Shown here piece by piece: positions 1-8,011 of a stretch of DNA of 18,344 nucleotides. The notes below the pieces were generated by a model. The model had not been told where the DNA came from. It was given only the letters and a program-made list of their open reading frames with translations, and ran no database searches. The position numbers and the translations under genes were made by a program. Source of the stretch: JBHEKP01 sp041859375 (lineage in GTDB: Bacteria > Hydrogenedentota > Hydrogenedentia > Hydrogenedentales > CAITNO01); assembly GCA_041859375.1 (NCBI GenBank), contig JBHEKP010000111.1, forward strand, positions 1 to 18,344, in the 5' to 3' direction. Each line of letters opens with the position of its first letter. Within the stretch, counting starts at the first letter, position 1.

Positions 1-322
1 ATTTGTCCCTGGGGCACTGGGGCATCAGCACCAGGCAGGGGAAGCGGTCCGGGTTGCGCTTGATGGCCGGACCGATGCCCACCTCGGACTGGACCAGCCC
101 GTCGTCGCCGCGCTCGCCCGCGCCGTGGAGGAACACCACCAGCGGCCACGGCTTTGCCGCGTCGTATCCGGCGGGCACATACAGCACATATCGGACATCC
201 TTGTCCTGGTGGCGCAGGGTCTTGTTGAGAAATCCGGTCACGGGGGCGGTTCCCTCCTCCGCTGTCGCGCCCAGGGACGCGGCAAGCAGGCCCAGCGCCA
301 GGGTCAGTGTCCATCGGTTCAT
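1..322 (-). CDS. Secreted alpha/beta-hydrolase (esterase/peptidase-like), 3' part outside window
   Basis: The visible 107 residues begin with a Sec signal peptide (MNRWTLTLALGLLAASLGATA, then EEG). A short strand region follows (VRYVLYVPAGYD), then PLVVFLHGAGERGDDG at about residues 60-75. The HGxGE-like turn is the oxyanion-hole motif of alpha/beta-hydrolases of the phospholipase/carboxylesterase and PHB-depolymerase-like groups, which often end up annotated as secreted esterases or prolyl oligopeptidase-like proteins. The nucleophile elbow (GxSxG) and the rest of the triad lie beyond the left edge, so activity cannot be judged. The start is the ATG at 320-322. A GAGG ribosome binding site sits inside the last codons of the upstream gene, which stops only 3 nt before, so the two genes are probably translated together. 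Substrate is unknown; acetyl or feruloyl esters on polysaccharide would suit the neighbours, but that is inference. Confidence 0.75.
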   Translation of the reverse strand, partial: MNRWTLTLALGLLAASLGATAEEGTAPVTGFLNKTLRHQDKDVRYVLYVPAGYDAAKPWPLVVFLHGAGERGDDGLVQSEVGIGPAIKRNPDRFPCLVLMPQCPRDK

Positions 323-325
323 TGG

Positions 326-1213
326 TTAATCCTCGTCGTCTATGGGGCGGACCGTGGGGACGGTTTCGCCGGTTGTTTCCGCTTCATTCCGGGGGGTGTC
401 CGCGCCGGCTGCCTCCGGTGCGGGCGCGGACCGCTCCGGCTCCGGCGGGATCGCGGGGTTGAATCCGGTGTTTTCCCCGGCCGGTGCGGGTGCGTTTTCC
501 CATTCGGCCATGCGCGCCGCGTGTATTTTGCGCCAGCGCCGGAAAATCAGCACGGCCACGAAAAGGGCAAAGACGCCGGCGAGGAACAGGGACACCCACA
601 CCGGGCTCCACTGCTGAATCCGCTCATAGGCCCAAATCCATCCGGCAATGGCGGCGGCGTCGGCCAGCGCCAGCGAGGGCAGCAACAGCCACGCCGGAAT
701 GCCCAGCACCGCGCCCGCCACCACGGCGGTCAGGCAGCCCGCGCCCCAGAAGGGGAAGAGCACGGCCAGCACCAGCGCGGGCACGGCGTACAGCGAGACG
801 ATGCCCCGGTGGCGCAGCAGCATCCCGTGGAGCGCGCCCGCCAGCGAACCCAGCGCGGGCACGCGCAGCAGCATCCGGTAGAGGATGATGAACCATGTGT
901 AGAGGTACAGCGCCAGAATGGCGTCCACGGCGAAAAGCTGCCCGAAGAGGTGCATGGGCGGGAAGTGCTGCTCGAAACCGTAGGACGCCGCCCCGGCGCG
1001 TCCGCCGGAGAGCTGCTCCAGCACCAGCCGCCACGCCTCGTCGTAGGGTGCGCCCCGCGTGAAGAAAAGGAACACAAAGAGGGCCAGCAGCGCCACCAGT
1101 CCCGCGTGCGCCAGCCCGCGCAGCACCGAAAGGGTCTGCGCGCCCGGCCCCACCGCCGCGGCCACATCCGGCGCGGCTTCCGGAGTCTGATTGGAAAGGG
1201 GTTCTTCGTTCAT
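326..1213 (-). CDS. Polytopic membrane protein of unknown function
   Basis: I do not recognise this 295-residue protein. After a polar N-terminus (MNEEPLSNQTPEAAPD) there are about six hydrophobic segments, near residues 33-51, 84-108, 127-147, 150-168, 172-190 and 203-222. A basic stretch (RRWRKIHAARM) follows the last one, then a Pro/Ala/Glu-rich tail of about 65 residues ending in acidic DDED. The basic stretch suggests that this end stays in the cytoplasm. The ATG at 1211-1213 is preferred over an in-frame upstream extension to 1321, which reads as low-complexity Gly/Pro/Arg sequence. No Shine-Dalgarno precedes this ATG, but a TATAGT box lies 6 nt before it, which would suit a leaderless mRNA. 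It is followed within 3 nt by the hydrolase gene, so the two probably form an operon. No enzyme motif is visible. Confidence 0.7.
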   Translation of the reverse strand: MNEEPLSNQTPEAAPDVAAAVGPGAQTLSVLRGLAHAGLVALLALFVFLFFTRGAPYDEAWRLVLEQLSGGRAGAASYGFEQHFPPMHLFGQLFAVDAILALYLYTWFIILYRMLLRVPALGSLAGALHGMLLRHRGIVSLYAVPALVLAVLFPFWGAGCLTAVVAGAVLGIPAWLLLPSLALADAAAIAGWIWAYERIQQWSPVWVSLFLAGVFALFVAVLIFRRWRKIHAARMAEWENAPAPAGENTGFNPAIPPEPERSAPAPEAAGADTPRNEAETTGETVPTVRPIDDED

Positions 1214-1219
1214 GCCAGC

Positions 1220-1225
1220 ACTATA
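1220..1225 (-). promoter_or_regulatory. Candidate -10 box (TATAGT) of a leaderless transcript
   Basis: TATAGT (five of six matches to the bacterial -10 consensus) ends 6 nt before the ATG at 1213, so transcription would begin at or next to the start codon. A weak -35 candidate, TTGGAA (1245-1250), lies 19 nt upstream, which is a long spacer. The adjoining intergenic stretch (1214-1367) holds no Shine-Dalgarno and no terminator with a T-run. Box seen in sequence; function inferred. Confidence 0.4.
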
Positions 1226-1367
1226 CCCCGCCGCTTTCCCCCGGTTCCAACAGGCGCGGGGCCCGGGCTGGGGCATGGATGCGCCCGTGCCCTCTTGTCC
1301 ACCCCCGTCCACCGGGTCCACGCCTCATGTTTTCATGGGCGCGCTGTCTGGGCGCCGGACCTTGCCG

Positions 1368-2438
1368 TCAGATCACGCCAATCTTTTCACCGGGGTCAAT
1401 CCCGCTGACCACCTCAATCCAGCCGTCCTTCTCCAGGCTGCCCAGCTGGACAAAGCGCCGCCGGGGCGGCTGGTTATCCTCCACCACCCAGACGTAGGCA
1501 AGCTGGCCCACGCGCTGCACGGCGGCTTTGGGCACGTAGGTGTGCGCGGCCTCTCCCGCCGGGATGAGGAGCCTTGCGAACATGCCGGGGAAGAGGTCGT
1601 CCCGCTTCGGCAGCGCCGCCTTGACCAGCACGGACCGGGAACCGGGCTCGGACTGGGGCACAATCTCGGCGACCCGCGCCTCAACGGACTGGTTCAGGGC
1701 GTCAATCCAAACCTGGAGGGTGTCACCAATCTTGATGGAACCCGCCAGGGACTCGCGCACGTGCGTCTCAATCCGCATCTGTTCCGGGTCGTACATCTTC
1801 AGCAGCGCCTGGCCGGGCATCGCCGTGTCGCCGGCCTCGGCGTAGCGGTCCACAATGCGTCCCGTGAAGGGAGCGCGGAGGGTGGCAAATTCACGGCCGA
1901 TACCCGCCTCGCCCGCGGCCTGCTCCAGCCGCGCCACCTCCGCCCTTGCGGCGGTGTGGGCGGCCTCGGCGGAATCAAGGGCGCTGGTGGGGACCGCGCC
2001 GTCCCTTGCCAGGGACTTCATCCGGGCGTGGTCCTTTTCCGCCTCGGCCAGGCGCGCCCGCGCCGCCACGGAGGCCTGCGCCGCCTGGCCCGCCCGCGCG
2101 CCGAGGTCCTTGTCGTCGAGCCGCACAAGCACCTGGTCGGCCGCCACGGTGTCGCCCGCGCCCGCGGCGATCTCGTCAATCCGTGCCATGATGCGCGCAC
2201 TGATGATGGTTTCGCGCAGGGCCGTCAGCGTGCCCGGGGTTTTCTCGATGAGCGGCTCCGTTTCCCCGCGCGCGGCCCCGGTGGCGGAGAAGGCGGGCGC
2301 TGCCGACGGGGGTTCCGCGACAACACCGGGGGCGGTCTTCTCGTGGAAGGCCCCCGCCAGCCAGGCAACCATGCCCGCCAGCACCAGCGCGCCGCCCGTC
2401 CAGAGCAGCAAAACCTTCAGCCGTTTCAGCCATTTCAT
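1368..2438 (-). CDS. RND efflux periplasmic adaptor (membrane fusion protein, HlyD/AcrA family)
   Basis: This 356-residue protein would link the inner-membrane pump encoded just upstream to an outer-membrane channel. It starts with a basic N-terminus and one membrane anchor (about residues 9-28, LLLWTGGALVLAGMVAWLAG) and has no lipobox cysteine, so it is membrane-anchored rather than lipidated. Next comes the first half of the lipoyl/barrel-sandwich hybrid (ISARIMARIDEIAAGAGDTV, then VLVRLDDKDL, to about residue 110). An Ala/Arg/Glu-rich alpha-helical hairpin spans about 112-170, and the second lipoyl half has the typical LRAPFTGRIVDRYAEAGDTA. The rest is a beta-barrel and membrane-proximal domain ending in SGIDPGEKIGVI. 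The hairpin is short compared with AcrA. The ATG at 2438 is chosen over an in-frame GTG at 2447, because the GTG is part of the Shine-Dalgarno. The gene lies 13 nt after the pump gene. Confidence 0.92.
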   Translation of the reverse strand: MKWLKRLKVLLLWTGGALVLAGMVAWLAGAFHEKTAPGVVAEPPSAAPAFSATGAARGETEPLIEKTPGTLTALRETIISARIMARIDEIAAGAGDTVAADQVLVRLDDKDLGARAGQAAQASVAARARLAEAEKDHARMKSLARDGAVPTSALDSAEAAHTAARAEVARLEQAAGEAGIGREFATLRAPFTGRIVDRYAEAGDTAMPGQALLKMYDPEQMRIETHVRESLAGSIKIGDTLQVWIDALNQSVEARVAEIVPQSEPGSRSVLVKAALPKRDDLFPGMFARLLIPAGEAAHTYVPKAAVQRVGQLAYVWVVEDNQPPRRRFVQLGSLEKDGWIEVVSGIDPGEKIGVI

Positions 2439-2444
2439 GGGTTT

Positions 2445-2453
2445 CACCTCCTC
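2445..2453 (-). promoter_or_regulatory. Strong ribosome binding site fixing the adaptor start
   Basis: The minus strand reads GAGGAGGTG followed by AAACCC and ATG. The site overlaps the stop codon (TGA, 2452-2454) of the pump gene, which implies translational coupling. It also includes the alternative GTG at 2447, ruling that codon out as the likely start. Confidence 0.75.
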
Positions 2454-5400
2454 ATGCCTCCGTGGATTCCCCGCCCTCCGCCGGCAGTCCGTGGCCGGGG
2501 CGGTTGGCGTAAACCAGGTGGTACACCACCGGAATGACGCCCAGGGTGAAAACGGTGGAGGCGGTGGTGCCGAATATGATGGACCACGCCAGCCCCGAAA
2601 AAATCGGGTCGAGCGTTATGACGATGTTGCCCAGCAGTGCGGTGCCCGCGGTCAGGATGATGGGCCGGGTGCGCACCGCGCCCGACTCCAGCAGGGCGTC
2701 CTCCAGGGACAACCCCCGCCCCAGCCCCCGGTGGATGAAGTCAATCAGCACCACCGAATTGCGGACCACGATGCCCGACAGGGCGATCATGCCGATCATC
2801 GCGGTGGCGGTGAAAAAGACCGGGTTGGGGTTTCCGCCAATGACACGCTCCCCGAGCGTGTTCAGCAGCCAGAAGCCGGGCATGATGCCGATCATGGTGA
2901 GTGGGATGGCGAGCATCATGATGGCGGTGATGGTCAGCGAGCCTGTCTGAAGCCAGAGAACCAGGAATATGCCCGCCATCGCCGCGGCGAAGGCGATGCC
3001 GAGGTCGCGGAACACGTCCACGGTAATCTTCCACTCGCCCTCGCCGGTCCACACCGCGCTGGTTCCGGCGGGCAGGGTCCAGGGGATGCCGCCGCCGCGC
3101 CGGAAATAATTGCGCCCCTCCACGGGCCTGCCGGGTTCGGGGGAGACGCCGGGCGCGCCCGCCTCCTCCTGGTCCGCGAGCACGTCCAGCACGATGTCGG
3201 CCGGCGGGCGGCCCGCCGTGTCGGCGTAAACAAAGGCCACCCGTTCCAGGTTCTTGTGGTAAATGGTCTTGTCCGCTGTTGCCGTAGCCGCCGAGCCGAT
3301 TTCGGCGAGGGGCACCAGCGGCACGGGCGCGTCCGCGAGCCCGGCGCCCTGGCGGATTTTGGTGATGCCGGGGCGGCCCTTGACATAAAGCCGCGACAGC
3401 GCGCCGGGGTCGGAGCGCAGTTCCCGGGGCAGGCGCAGCACCACGGGAAGGGGGTTCACCTCCGTTGGAATGTTGAGCGTGGCGGCGGTCAGGCCCGCGG
3501 TGGCCAGCCGGAGCGTCCGGGCGGCCTCCTCGGTGCCCACGCCGGAGAGGGCCGCCTTCTCCTTGTCCACCGCGAAGACCAGCTTTTCCTGGTCCGCCTC
3601 CACCGTCGTGTCCACATCCGCCACAAGCGGCTCGCGCCGCAGGCGTTCGGCGGTGATGAGCGCCGCGCTTCGGAAGGTTTCGTAGGGCGTGCTGATGCCG
3701 CCGTGAATCTCGGCGGTGATGGTGGCCAGCACCGGCGGCCCCGGCGGCAGTTCCACAAGTTTTATGGCGGCGCCGCGCCGTGCCGCGATTTCCTCCAGCC
3801 CGCGCCGGACGCGCAGCAGCAGCTCGTGGGACTGGTGCGCCCGATCCTTCTTGTGAAGCAGGGTCACGCGCAGGTCGGCCACGTTCGGCCCGCTTCGCAG
3901 GAAGTAATGGCGCACCATGCCGTTGAAGTCCATGGGCGAGGGGAGCCCGGCGAAGCCGGTGAAGCGGACCACCTCCGGAATGGTGCGCAGGTGCGCGGCC
4001 AGCTCCGCCAGCACCGCCTCGGTGCGCTCCAGCGTGGCGCCCTCGTCCATGTCCACAAGTATCTGGAAGTCGTTCTTGTTGTCGAAGGGCAGCATCTTCA
4101 GCGGCACCAGCCGGAAGGCGGGCAGCGCCACGGACACCAGGAAAAGACCGGCGATCACGAGCAGGAACGCCCAGGCCAGGCCACGTCTGCGCAGCATGGG
4201 CCGGAGCAGGAACCGGTAAATTTTGTACATGGCCGTGCTTCGCACGTCATAGGCGGCCCCCTCCGCGGCGCCGGAGGGGCGCAGCAGGTGGAGCGCCAGG
4301 AAGGGGGTCACGCAGAAAGCCACCACGGTGCTCATGATTACCGTGAGCGGCACGTTCAGCGCCATGGGGCGCATGTAGGGGCCCATCATGCCCGTGATGA
4401 AAAACATGGGCAGGAAGGAGAGCACCACCGCGATGGTGGACATGATCAGCGCGGGCCGGATTTCCTGGATGGCCCGCAGCACCGCGATGCGGGGCCGCCA
4501 CTTGCCCATGCGGAAATAGCGCTCCACGTTTTCCACATCGGTGATGGGATCGTCCACCAGCAGCCCCAGCGCCAGAATCAGCGCGAAGAGGGTCACCCGG
4601 TTGATGGAGTAGCCGAGGAGCAGGTTCACGAGGAGGGTGGCGCCGTAGCACACCGGCACCGCCAGCGCCACCACCAGCGCGGCGCGCCAGCCCAGGATGA
4701 GGCCCACAAAGACAATCACCGTGAACACCGCCACCGCCAGGCCCTCGACCAGCTCGTTCACCTTTTCGTTGGCAGTCTCGCCGTTGTCGCGGGTGATGGT
4801 GAAGCGCACCTCCGGCGGGAAAAGGCTTTTTGACAGTTCCGCCAGCGTCTCCTCCACGTCCCGCGCCACCCATACGGCGTTGGTCCCCCTCTTCTTCGCC
4901 ACGGAAATGGAAACCGCCGGGTGAAGCTCCCCGTCTTTGGGATGGTCCGACGCGGGGCCAAAACCGATCCAGGTATGGCTGTCCGCCTCCGCCGGACCGT
5001 CCAGCACGGCGGCCACATCCCTCAGGAACACGGGGATCCCGTCCACCACGCCCACCACCAGCGACTCCAGTTCGCGCGCGTTTTTCACATGCACCCCCGC
5101 CTCCACGGTGAGCACCCGGTTGTTGCGCTCCACGCTTCCCGCGGGTTCCTGGGTGTTGTGCACGCCCAGCGCCCAGGCCACCTCCAGCGGCGTGGTGCGG
5201 CGGGCGGCCAGCGCCTCGGGGTTGAGTTCCACCCGGATCACGCGGGGTCTGCCCCCGGTTACCTCCACGCGGTTGCTGTTTTTCACCGCCTGGAGCTTGA
5301 GCGCCGTCTCCTCGGCGATCCTGCGGAGCTGCGCGTCGTCCACCCGTTCAGGGTTGTCGCTCCAAAGCGTCGCCACCACCACCGGCACGTCGTCGATTTC

Positions 5401-5832
5401 CACCGGCTTCACCACCCAGCTCTTCACCGACGGCGGCACCAGGTCGAGGTTGGACTGGACCTTGTTGTAAATCTTCACCAGGCTGGAAACCCGGTCCTCC
5501 CCCACGTAAAAGCGCACCGTCACCACCGCGCCGCCCTCGCGGGACATGGAGTAGACGTACTCCACGCCGTCAATCTGGTAGAGCAGCTTTTCCAGCGGCG
5601 TGGCCACCTGCCGCTCCACCTGCTCCGCCGACAGCCCCGGCGCGTCCACCATCACATCGGCGAGGGGCACCACGATCTGGGGCTCCTCCTCGCGGGGGGT
5701 CAGCCGCAGCGCCACCAGGCCCGCCAGCAGGGAGAGAATGATGATCATCACCGGCAGCGGCCCCTGCAGGAACCTTGCCACCAGCCACGAGCTCAGGCCA
5801 GAGGGCGCCCCGTCCTTTTCCCCGGTTGACAC
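2452..5832 (-). CDS. RND-family efflux pump, inner-membrane permease (AcrB/COG0841 type)
   Basis: At 1126 residues this has the usual RND length. TM1 is near residues 28-45 (VMIIILSLLAGLVAL). The first periplasmic porter region starts with PREEEPQIVVPLADVMVDAPGL and EQVERQVATPLEKLLYQIDGVE, as in a widespread subgroup of proton-driven efflux pumps. TM2-TM6 lie at about 355-510, the second porter region at about 560-880, and the last membrane bundle at about 960-1095. TM4 carries LVDDPITDVENVERYF (about 423-438), which places acidic residues where AcrB has its proton-relay Asp pair. The substrate (drug, metal or lipid) cannot be deduced. The start is GTG at 5832 with AAGGAA about 9 nt upstream; the conserved N-terminal amphipathic segment (SSWLVARFLQGPLP) supports it over later Met codons. 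It is the first gene of an operon with the fusion protein. No outer-membrane factor gene is in the window. Confidence 0.93.
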   Translation of the reverse strand: MSTGEKDGAPSGLSSWLVARFLQGPLPVMIIILSLLAGLVALRLTPREEEPQIVVPLADVMVDAPGLSAEQVERQVATPLEKLLYQIDGVEYVYSMSREGGAVVTVRFYVGEDRVSSLVKIYNKVQSNLDLVPPSVKSWVVKPVEIDDVPVVVATLWSDNPERVDDAQLRRIAEETALKLQAVKNSNRVEVTGGRPRVIRVELNPEALAARRTTPLEVAWALGVHNTQEPAGSVERNNRVLTVEAGVHVKNARELESLVVGVVDGIPVFLRDVAAVLDGPAEADSHTWIGFGPASDHPKDGELHPAVSISVAKKRGTNAVWVARDVEETLAELSKSLFPPEVRFTITRDNGETANEKVNELVEGLAVAVFTVIVFVGLILGWRAALVVALAVPVCYGATLLVNLLLGYSINRVTLFALILALGLLVDDPITDVENVERYFRMGKWRPRIAVLRAIQEIRPALIMSTIAVVLSFLPMFFITGMMGPYMRPMALNVPLTVIMSTVVAFCVTPFLALHLLRPSGAAEGAAYDVRSTAMYKIYRFLLRPMLRRRGLAWAFLLVIAGLFLVSVALPAFRLVPLKMLPFDNKNDFQILVDMDEGATLERTEAVLAELAAHLRTIPEVVRFTGFAGLPSPMDFNGMVRHYFLRSGPNVADLRVTLLHKKDRAHQSHELLLRVRRGLEEIAARRGAAIKLVELPPGPPVLATITAEIHGGISTPYETFRSAALITAERLRREPLVADVDTTVEADQEKLVFAVDKEKAALSGVGTEEAARTLRLATAGLTAATLNIPTEVNPLPVVLRLPRELRSDPGALSRLYVKGRPGITKIRQGAGLADAPVPLVPLAEIGSAATATADKTIYHKNLERVAFVYADTAGRPPADIVLDVLADQEEAGAPGVSPEPGRPVEGRNYFRRGGGIPWTLPAGTSAVWTGEGEWKITVDVFRDLGIAFAAAMAGIFLVLWLQTGSLTITAIMMLAIPLTMIGIMPGFWLLNTLGERVIGGNPNPVFFTATAMIGMIALSGIVVRNSVVLIDFIHRGLGRGLSLEDALLESGAVRTRPIILTAGTALLGNIVITLDPIFSGLAWSIIFGTTASTVFTLGVIPVVYHLVYANRPGHGLPAEGGESTEA

Positions 5833-5872
5833 GATGCGCTTCCTTTTCTTTTATCCAAGGCATAAACGGCAC

Positions 5873-5914
5873 GCTTAAATATAAAAACCATCCCCGCGTC
5901 GCGGCGGGGGGATG
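5873..5914 (-). terminator. Intrinsic terminator after the GH172-type gene
   Basis: Just past the TAG stop (5916-5918), the minus strand folds CATCCCC (5908-5914) against GGGGATG (5889-5895), with further G/C pairing inside. TTTTTATATTTAA follows directly. This is a canonical rho-independent terminator. It separates the carbohydrate genes from the RND operon, whose promoter must then lie in the short stretch 5833-5880. Only a weak candidate is visible there: TTTAAG and GATAAA, 18 nt apart. Confidence 0.85.
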
Positions 5915-5915
5915 C

Positions 5916-7919
5916 CTAGCGTTTCCGGAGCAGGACGTAGTCCAGGCCGAGCATGTGGCGCGGCTCCGCGTCGGGATTGGATCCGGTAATCTCGATTTCG
6001 AGGAGGCAGTCCCCCCGTGCCAGCTCGAAAATGCCCAGGGAGCGCTCCTTGTCCGCCCGCACCTCCGGCGCGTACAGGTCAACGGGCGCGCCCGCGGGCT
6101 GGCCGTTGATGTGGAACTGGTGGATGCCGTAGTCCGGGGCGCTGGTCAGCCGGGCGTAGACCTCGTATTTGCCCGCCTTTTTCACTTCAAATGCCAGGAC
6201 GAGTTTCTGTCCCGGTTTGGCGTCGCGCCACCAGAGCTGCCGGGCCATGCTCCACGGCTGGATGCTGTCCTGTTTTTCCACCACGCCGCCGCCCACCTCC
6301 AGCACCTTCATGGTTTCGGCCTCAATGGCGCTCTTCATGCCCCGCAGTTCCCCCACGGGCGGCACGGTCAGCAGGGCCGGTTCCACCGGGGGGGTGTTGT
6401 CCTTCGCGGCGGGCGCGGCATACCAGTAGGCGGTGACCGACTGGGCCACCTTGATGTCCGCCTTCCAGTGCCACATTTCCATGTCAAAGCGGAACGACGT
6501 GTTCCAGGGAATGTCGTCCATGATATGGAAACGGCTCACGCAGGTCTGGCCGAAATTCGCCGGGCCGTCGCAGCGGGGCTGGCAATGGTAGGCGTGGTTG
6601 AACAGGTCCGGGCTGCACCAGGCGTAGCCGAAGTAGTCCTCCGTGCCCGTGCCGAAGTGGCTTGGGAAGGTTTCCCCGTCCACGTAGATTTTCTCGTCGC
6701 CCTCGCCCCACCAGTCCGGCACCGGGTTGTTGATGTGGAGCATCACGCCCGCAAAGCGCCCCGGTCCGCCGTCCGCGCCCAGGTAGTTCCAGTCCACCAT
6801 GGGGCGCGTGGGAAGCTCCCGTTCCGTGCGCCACTTGGCGTGGAAGCGGAGCGAGGCATCCTTGAAGGGCCGCGCCGCATGGACAATCTTTCCGGAAAAG
6901 GCGGCGTCCGCGCCCGAATGGTTTCGTATGGTGAAGGCAGCCTCCTTATTGAAGGGCATCACCCAGCGGCTGTAAAGCGTGCCGTCCTCCAGCACGCCGC
7001 AGGGAAGGGCGGCGAAGGCGTTCAACCCCGGCGCGGTGCCGAAAAAGTCGCCCAGTGGGGCAACCACCGAGGGGGCGTCCCCGTCAAAGGCAATCTCAAG
7101 CAGGCAGCCCCGCAGCGCGGCGGGCAGATCCGCCGCGGTGACTTTGCACTCAAAGGAACACACCGCGCCCGGGCCGTCCAGCACAAGAAACCGCTCCATG
7201 CTCTCCCCGGCGCCAATGCTCTTTTCGCTTATGGCCGCGGTCACGGCGTTTTCCGGGAACACGGCCGCAGTCGCCGGGGCCGCCAGCGCCGCCGCAGTCT
7301 GCCGCACCAGCGGCATGTGCTGCTCCAGCTCCGCCAGTGTGAGTGTGCGCACCTTTGCCCCCGGCGCGTAGGTGCGGTAGTTGAGCTGCTGGTAAATGTC
7401 GGGGTTGGTCACCGTCACCTTGCAGTGCTTCGCGTAGGGGATGGGCAGGTAGGAGTTCCAGCCGCGGGACACCACGTGCGCGATGGGCTTCACAAAGGGC
7501 TTGGCGTCGCCGCCCAGCATCGCCTGGAGCGGCAGTTCAAAAAGGGGCTCCGGGTTTTCGTCCAGATAGACCCGCACAATGCCGCCGTCGTTCGCGTTGG
7601 CCGACCAGAAGCGGACCAGCGCGCCCGGACCCGCCGCGTCCATCAGCACATGCTCCGTCCCGTTCACCGTCTCCTCCGCGCGCAGCACCTGGTTGCGGTC
7701 ATGGTTCGCAAACCAGTTCTCCTCCGTGGGCACCGCCGGGTCCGTGGACTTGCGGTCATAACTCGCAAACTGCCGTGTCACATAGGCCGGATTCGGCTGC
7801 TCCGCAAGCCGTTCCATGCTGGTCATTTCCCGCAGCAGCGACTCAAAGGTCACCTCCTGCGCGGAAAGCGGCATCGCCGCGCCGAGCACCCCCAGCAAAA
7901 CTACCAACATCTTCCTCAT
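5916..7919 (-). CDS. Secreted DUF2961 / GH172-type glycoside hydrolase with C-terminal carbohydrate-binding-like domain
   Basis: The 667-residue product has a signal peptide (MRKMLVVLLGVLGAAMPLSA, cut before QEV). The N-terminal part has the DUF2961 pattern: NWFANHDRNQVLRAEETVNG, then DAAGPGALVRFWSANANDGG and VRVYLDENPEP (about 67-120). The family hallmark HFGTGTEDYFGYAW follows, with Glu427. GH172 members include difructose-dianhydride I synthase/hydrolase and exo-acting arabinofuranosidases, so a furanoside substrate is possible but unproven. In the characterised enzymes the Glu of this motif is catalytic, as I recall. Residues about 530-667 (AIEAETMKVLEVGGG to LGLDYVLLRKR) look like a beta-sandwich carbohydrate-binding module. 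The ATG at 7919 has AAGGAG 7 nt upstream. It lies downstream of the beta-helix gene and GH-A lipoprotein on the same strand, 92 nt away, with its own possible promoter, and ends in a terminator. Confidence 0.88.
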   Translation of the reverse strand: MRKMLVVLLGVLGAAMPLSAQEVTFESLLREMTSMERLAEQPNPAYVTRQFASYDRKSTDPAVPTEENWFANHDRNQVLRAEETVNGTEHVLMDAAGPGALVRFWSANANDGGIVRVYLDENPEPLFELPLQAMLGGDAKPFVKPIAHVVSRGWNSYLPIPYAKHCKVTVTNPDIYQQLNYRTYAPGAKVRTLTLAELEQHMPLVRQTAAALAAPATAAVFPENAVTAAISEKSIGAGESMERFLVLDGPGAVCSFECKVTAADLPAALRGCLLEIAFDGDAPSVVAPLGDFFGTAPGLNAFAALPCGVLEDGTLYSRWVMPFNKEAAFTIRNHSGADAAFSGKIVHAARPFKDASLRFHAKWRTERELPTRPMVDWNYLGADGGPGRFAGVMLHINNPVPDWWGEGDEKIYVDGETFPSHFGTGTEDYFGYAWCSPDLFNHAYHCQPRCDGPANFGQTCVSRFHIMDDIPWNTSFRFDMEMWHWKADIKVAQSVTAYWYAAPAAKDNTPPVEPALLTVPPVGELRGMKSAIEAETMKVLEVGGGVVEKQDSIQPWSMARQLWWRDAKPGQKLVLAFEVKKAGKYEVYARLTSAPDYGIHQFHINGQPAGAPVDLYAPEVRADKERSLGIFELARGDCLLEIEITGSNPDAEPRHMLGLDYVLLRKR

Positions 7920-7942
7920 GGCCTGCTCCTTCTGGGTTGGCG

Positions 7943-7970
7943 ATTATTGTCCGAAAACATGGTAAACAAT
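7943..7970 (-). promoter_or_regulatory. Possible promoter/operator upstream of the GH172-type gene
   Basis: An AT-rich patch lies in otherwise GC-rich DNA. The minus strand has AATAAT (7943-7948, a -10 candidate) and TTGTTT (7964-7969, a weak -35) with a short 15-nt spacer. Arms ATTGT (7946-7950) and ACAAT (7966-7970) form an inverted repeat that could be an operator. Each element is weak alone; their overlap in a 92-nt gap between genes is the only support. Confidence 0.3.
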
Positions 7971-8011
7971 CCGTCTCCGGAGCGCAAAGCAAAAAGGGCG
8001 TGCGGCGGGGA

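Noticed and set aside
1322..1350. CATG-TTTT-CATG hairpin after the adaptor gene
   Set aside because: The stem is only about 6 bp and no T-run follows on either strand, so I did not call a terminator.
1855..4833. 992-residue open frame on the plus strand
   Set aside because: It is antisense to the clearly recognisable RND pump and adaptor. The translation is Arg/His/Gly/Gln-rich without domains, as expected from GC-rich third positions on the other strand.
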